Origin: Paenibacillus_E sp040812395
Lineage (GTDB): Bacteria > Bacillota > Bacilli > Paenibacillales > NBRC-103111
Length of the DNA stretch: 64,000 bases
Assembly: GCF_040812395.1 (NCBI RefSeq)
Contig: NZ_JBFNXH010000017.1
Coordinates: 67,071-131,070 of the forward strand
Direction of reading: 5' to 3'
How positions within the stretch are numbered: position 1 is the stretch's first letter; every line of letters starts with the position of its first letter. Below are positions 62,098 through 64,000 of this stretch, piece after piece. The position numbers and the translations under genes were made by a program. Under the pieces are notes generated by a model. It made no database searches and had not been told where the DNA came from. It saw only the letters and a list, made by a program, of their open reading frames with translations.

Positions 62098-63693
62098 ATG
62101 TACACAGCACTGCTGGTCGATGATGAAATTTTTGCAGTCAAAGGGATGATCTCAGGTGTAAATTGGGATCGATTGGGCATTAGTAGGGTCTATGAGGCTT
62201 ATCATGCCTCGACAGCGAGAGAAAAGCTGCTGCAAACGCATGTGGATGTGATGATTTGCGACATCGAAATGCCGGATGAGACTGGACTGGAACTCGTCGA
62301 ATGGGTCAAAACAAATAAGCCCGAGGTGGTCGTGCTGTTCTTGACGTGCCATGCTGATTTTGCTTTCGCGCAGAAGGCGATCCACTTGGGCAGCCATGAT
62401 TATTTGCTGAAGCCGGTCATTTTTGGCGAGCTGGAGCTGGTGCTGCAGGCGGCCTTGGATGGCATCCAAGAGCGAAGGGAACTGAAAGAGACGGCGGAAC
62501 ATCTGAAGAAATATCAGTCAATGTGGGAGCACAAAAAGGTCGCTTTGATCGAACGGTTCTGGCGGGATATCCTGTGTCAGCGGTTGCTGCCGAATGAGGC
62601 GACGCTTAGATCCGCCTACGAAGAATATCAGCTTCCGGTTGAAGATTATCCCTATGTGACGCTGATCCTTATTAGCGTGGAACAGTGGGAGAAGCATTTC
62701 AGCGCCAGAGACGAAGAAATCATGAGTTTCGCGCTGCGCAATGCTGCGGAAGAAATGATTATCGGGAGAAGTGCCGGTCATGTGGTCGAGGACAACCGGG
62801 GCAATATGATTGTTATGCTCTATAGAGCCCGCGCGGATCACGTTGCTTACGGCGAACTTTTGGAGGCGTGCACGCGCTATAGGGAGGCGTGCCAGCAGTA
62901 TTTGTACTGCCAGCTTTCGTGCTATATCAGTGAGGTTGCACCGCTGGATGCGATCATGAAATCGTATCACTCCCTATTGGAGTGGGAACATAAGAATGTC
63001 GTTCAGCGGAATCGGGTGCTGTTCTTCCAGGATTACCGGAGTTTGCAGCAGGAAGGCATGCAAAGTATTTCTTTGGTGGAGTGGGCGGACTGGTTTGAAA
63101 AGGGCGACCGAGAGAAACTCTATGAGCTGATTGAGCAGCAGATGATCGCGTTCAGCCAGCAGCAGGTGACGATCGAAACCTTGGAAGCTTGCTATCATGG
63201 CTTTCTGCAAGTTGTCTATTATGTGCTTCATCGCAAAGGACTGTCCGCGCAAATGCTGTATAAAGACGGAGCCATGTCCGATTTGTCCGCGGTCACGAAA
63301 TCCGTTTCTCATCTGGAGCAATGGATGAAAATGATGGTCGGGAGCGTTACCCAGCTCTTGTTCTCCAAACGGCCGCCTAATTCCATTGTGCAGAAAATCA
63401 AGGACTATATCGGAAGCCACCTGGATGTGGACTTCACGCGGGAAGATCTGGCTGACTACGTCTTTCTGAATCCGGCCTATATTTCCCGATTGTTTAAAGC
63501 GGAGACCGATCTTTCGTTGTCGGATTATATTTTGCAGGAACGTATGCATAAGGCTTCCGAGCTGTTGCTGGAGACCGATCAACCGGTGAGTCAAATCGCC
63601 GTGAACTTGGGATATGGCAACTTCTCCTACTTCGCGAGGATGTTTAAGCGGGTTTACGGGGTGACGCCGCAGGAGTACCGGAAAAAATCATGA
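62098..63693 (+). CDS. YesN/AraC-type response regulator
   Basis: 531 residues from the ATG at 62098 (GAGGGATAGG); the ATG at 62086, overlapping the kinase stop, is the alternative. Receiver domain with VDDE, phospho-acceptor ICDIEMPDETG (Asp near 53) and the KPV loop; a helical linker; C-terminal AraC HTH pair (about 430-530) with VDFTREDLADYVFLNPAYIS, RLFKAETDLSLSDYIL and GYGNFSYFARMFKRVYGVTP. It probably activates the divergent solute-binding protein gene. Confidence 0.93.
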   Translation: MYTALLVDDEIFAVKGMISGVNWDRLGISRVYEAYHASTAREKLLQTHVDVMICDIEMPDETGLELVEWVKTNKPEVVVLFLTCHADFAFAQKAIHLGSHDYLLKPVIFGELELVLQAALDGIQERRELKETAEHLKKYQSMWEHKKVALIERFWRDILCQRLLPNEATLRSAYEEYQLPVEDYPYVTLILISVEQWEKHFSARDEEIMSFALRNAAEEMIIGRSAGHVVEDNRGNMIVMLYRARADHVAYGELLEACTRYREACQQYLYCQLSCYISEVAPLDAIMKSYHSLLEWEHKNVVQRNRVLFFQDYRSLQQEGMQSISLVEWADWFEKGDREKLYELIEQQMIAFSQQQVTIETLEACYHGFLQVVYYVLHRKGLSAQMLYKDGAMSDLSAVTKSVSHLEQWMKMMVGSVTQLLFSKRPPNSIVQKIKDYIGSHLDVDFTREDLADYVFLNPAYISRLFKAETDLSLSDYILQERMHKASELLLETDQPVSQIAVNLGYGNFSYFARMFKRVYGVTPQEYRKKS

Positions 63694-63695
63694 GG

Positions 63696-63729
63696 AAAGC
63701 GCCTCGCTTCGTGTGCGGGCGCTTTTTTT
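63696..63729 (+). terminator. Terminator of the two-component operon
   Basis: AAAGCGCC pairs with GGCGCTTT, followed by TTTTT. Confidence 0.85.
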
Positions 63730-63772
63730 GCGCATTCTCATGGGTTCCCGCAGGCCGCCGTGGTTTCCGAGC

Positions 63773-63840
63773 CTCCGCGAGCCCGTAGGCTGTCGAAGCC
63801 CGTAGGCCTGCAGGCCCGCAGGCCCGCAAGCCCGGCAAGC
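63773..63840. repeat. Degenerate GC-rich repeat (GCCCGYAGG-like units)
   Basis: The phrases GCCCGTAGG, GCCCGCAGG and GCCCGCAAG recur in tandem or near-tandem order between 63780 and 63835. Confidence 0.6.
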
Positions 63841-63879
63841 AGAGTCCCGCGCTCCGCCAGGCCTAGAGCTTCAAGCCCC

Positions 63880-64000
63880 AACCCAACCCAACCCAACCCA
63901 ACCCAACCCCCAACCCCAACCCCAACCCCAACCCCAACCCCAACCCCAACCCCAACCCCAACCCCAACCCCAACCCCAACCCCAACCCCAACCCCAACCC
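63880..64000. repeat. AACCC then AACCCC tandem array
   Basis: Five AACCC units (63880-63904), one AACCCCC (63905-63911), then at least 14 AACCCC units to the window end. The array continues past position 64000 by an unknown length. Confidence 0.95.

Larger units (their letters stand above)
63694..64000. other. 307 bp after the response regulator: terminator and simple repeats
   Basis: No gene. After the terminator, GC-rich repeat clusters give way to AACCC/AACCCC arrays reaching the window edge. Confidence 0.7.

Noticed and set aside
62974..63594. 206-codon minus-strand open frame, and similar long frames at 53826-54371 and 48553-49101
   Set aside because: These are complementary to strongly supported genes (response regulator, htpG, tenA) in GC-richer DNA, where shadow frames are expected.
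63880..64000. CCCCAA-type repeat as a telomere or eukaryotic sequence
   Set aside because: The units equal a ciliate telomere repeat, but the flanking DNA is plainly bacterial and the array starts with five-base units, so coincidence or local slippage is more likely.

Overview
The window reads as a chromosomal segment of a Gram-positive, spore-former-like Firmicute, most probably Paenibacillus or a close relative. The signs are strong AGGAGG-type ribosome binding sites, frequent TTG and GTG starts, exported proteins with copper-amine-oxidase-N-like (CuAO_N) domains, triple SLH anchors, a YesM/YesN-type two-component pair next to a sugar-type solute-binding lipoprotein, and a CIRCE operator. 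No rRNA, tRNA, CRISPR array or intact insertion sequence was seen.

Positions 1-32.5 kb are an AT-rich accessory region: a defence island on a mobile-element graveyard. It holds the 3' part of a large protein with a possible PIN-like segment; a two-gene McrB (EVE + AAA+) / McrC (DUF2357 nuclease) type IV restriction system; a CuAO_N-PhnD fusion; an XRE regulator beside a duplicated small gene and a DUF2075 helicase scrap; a leucine-rich-repeat CuAO_N protein; an SF0329-like protein; a serine recombinase pseudogene; a GTPase-less protein that looks like elongation factor G domains III-V; a run of small immunity-like genes including a lone MbcA/ParS/Xre toxin-binding-domain protein; a lipoprotein alpha/beta hydrolase; an Mrr-nuclease/STAND NTPase (Avs-like); a dead tyrosine integrase; cysDN with a fused dead APS-kinase domain; a MazF-type toxin-antitoxin pair; a dead XRE gene; a TOTE-type primase-helicase with a DUF6155 gene; and a dead Fic gene. 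Five degenerate copies of one short sequence, all in the same orientation, sit in the gaps between these modules.

Positions 32.5-48.3 kb carry large surface proteins (a GH9 cellulase with SLH anchors, an LRR-CuAO_N protein, and a 1696-residue beta-propeller/SLH protein with five copies of a DxD-containing repeat). Between them lie an XRE regulator with a perfect palindrome over its start, an rtcB RNA ligase translationally coupled to an AAA+ ATPase, and a frameshifted VapC gene.

Positions 48.4-63.7 kb look core-like and more GC-rich: tenA, a SorC-family regulator followed by a trpBA pair, an esterase, htpG under a perfect CIRCE element, a folD-fchA operon in which FolD has lost a conserved catalytic glutamine, small lipoprotein and hypothetical genes, and a solute-binding lipoprotein divergent from a histidine kinase/AraC response regulator pair with no permeases beside it. 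About 100 bp from the end of htpG and its terminator is repeated 2.5 kb downstream. The last 120 bp are AACCC/AACCCC tandem repeats running off the window.
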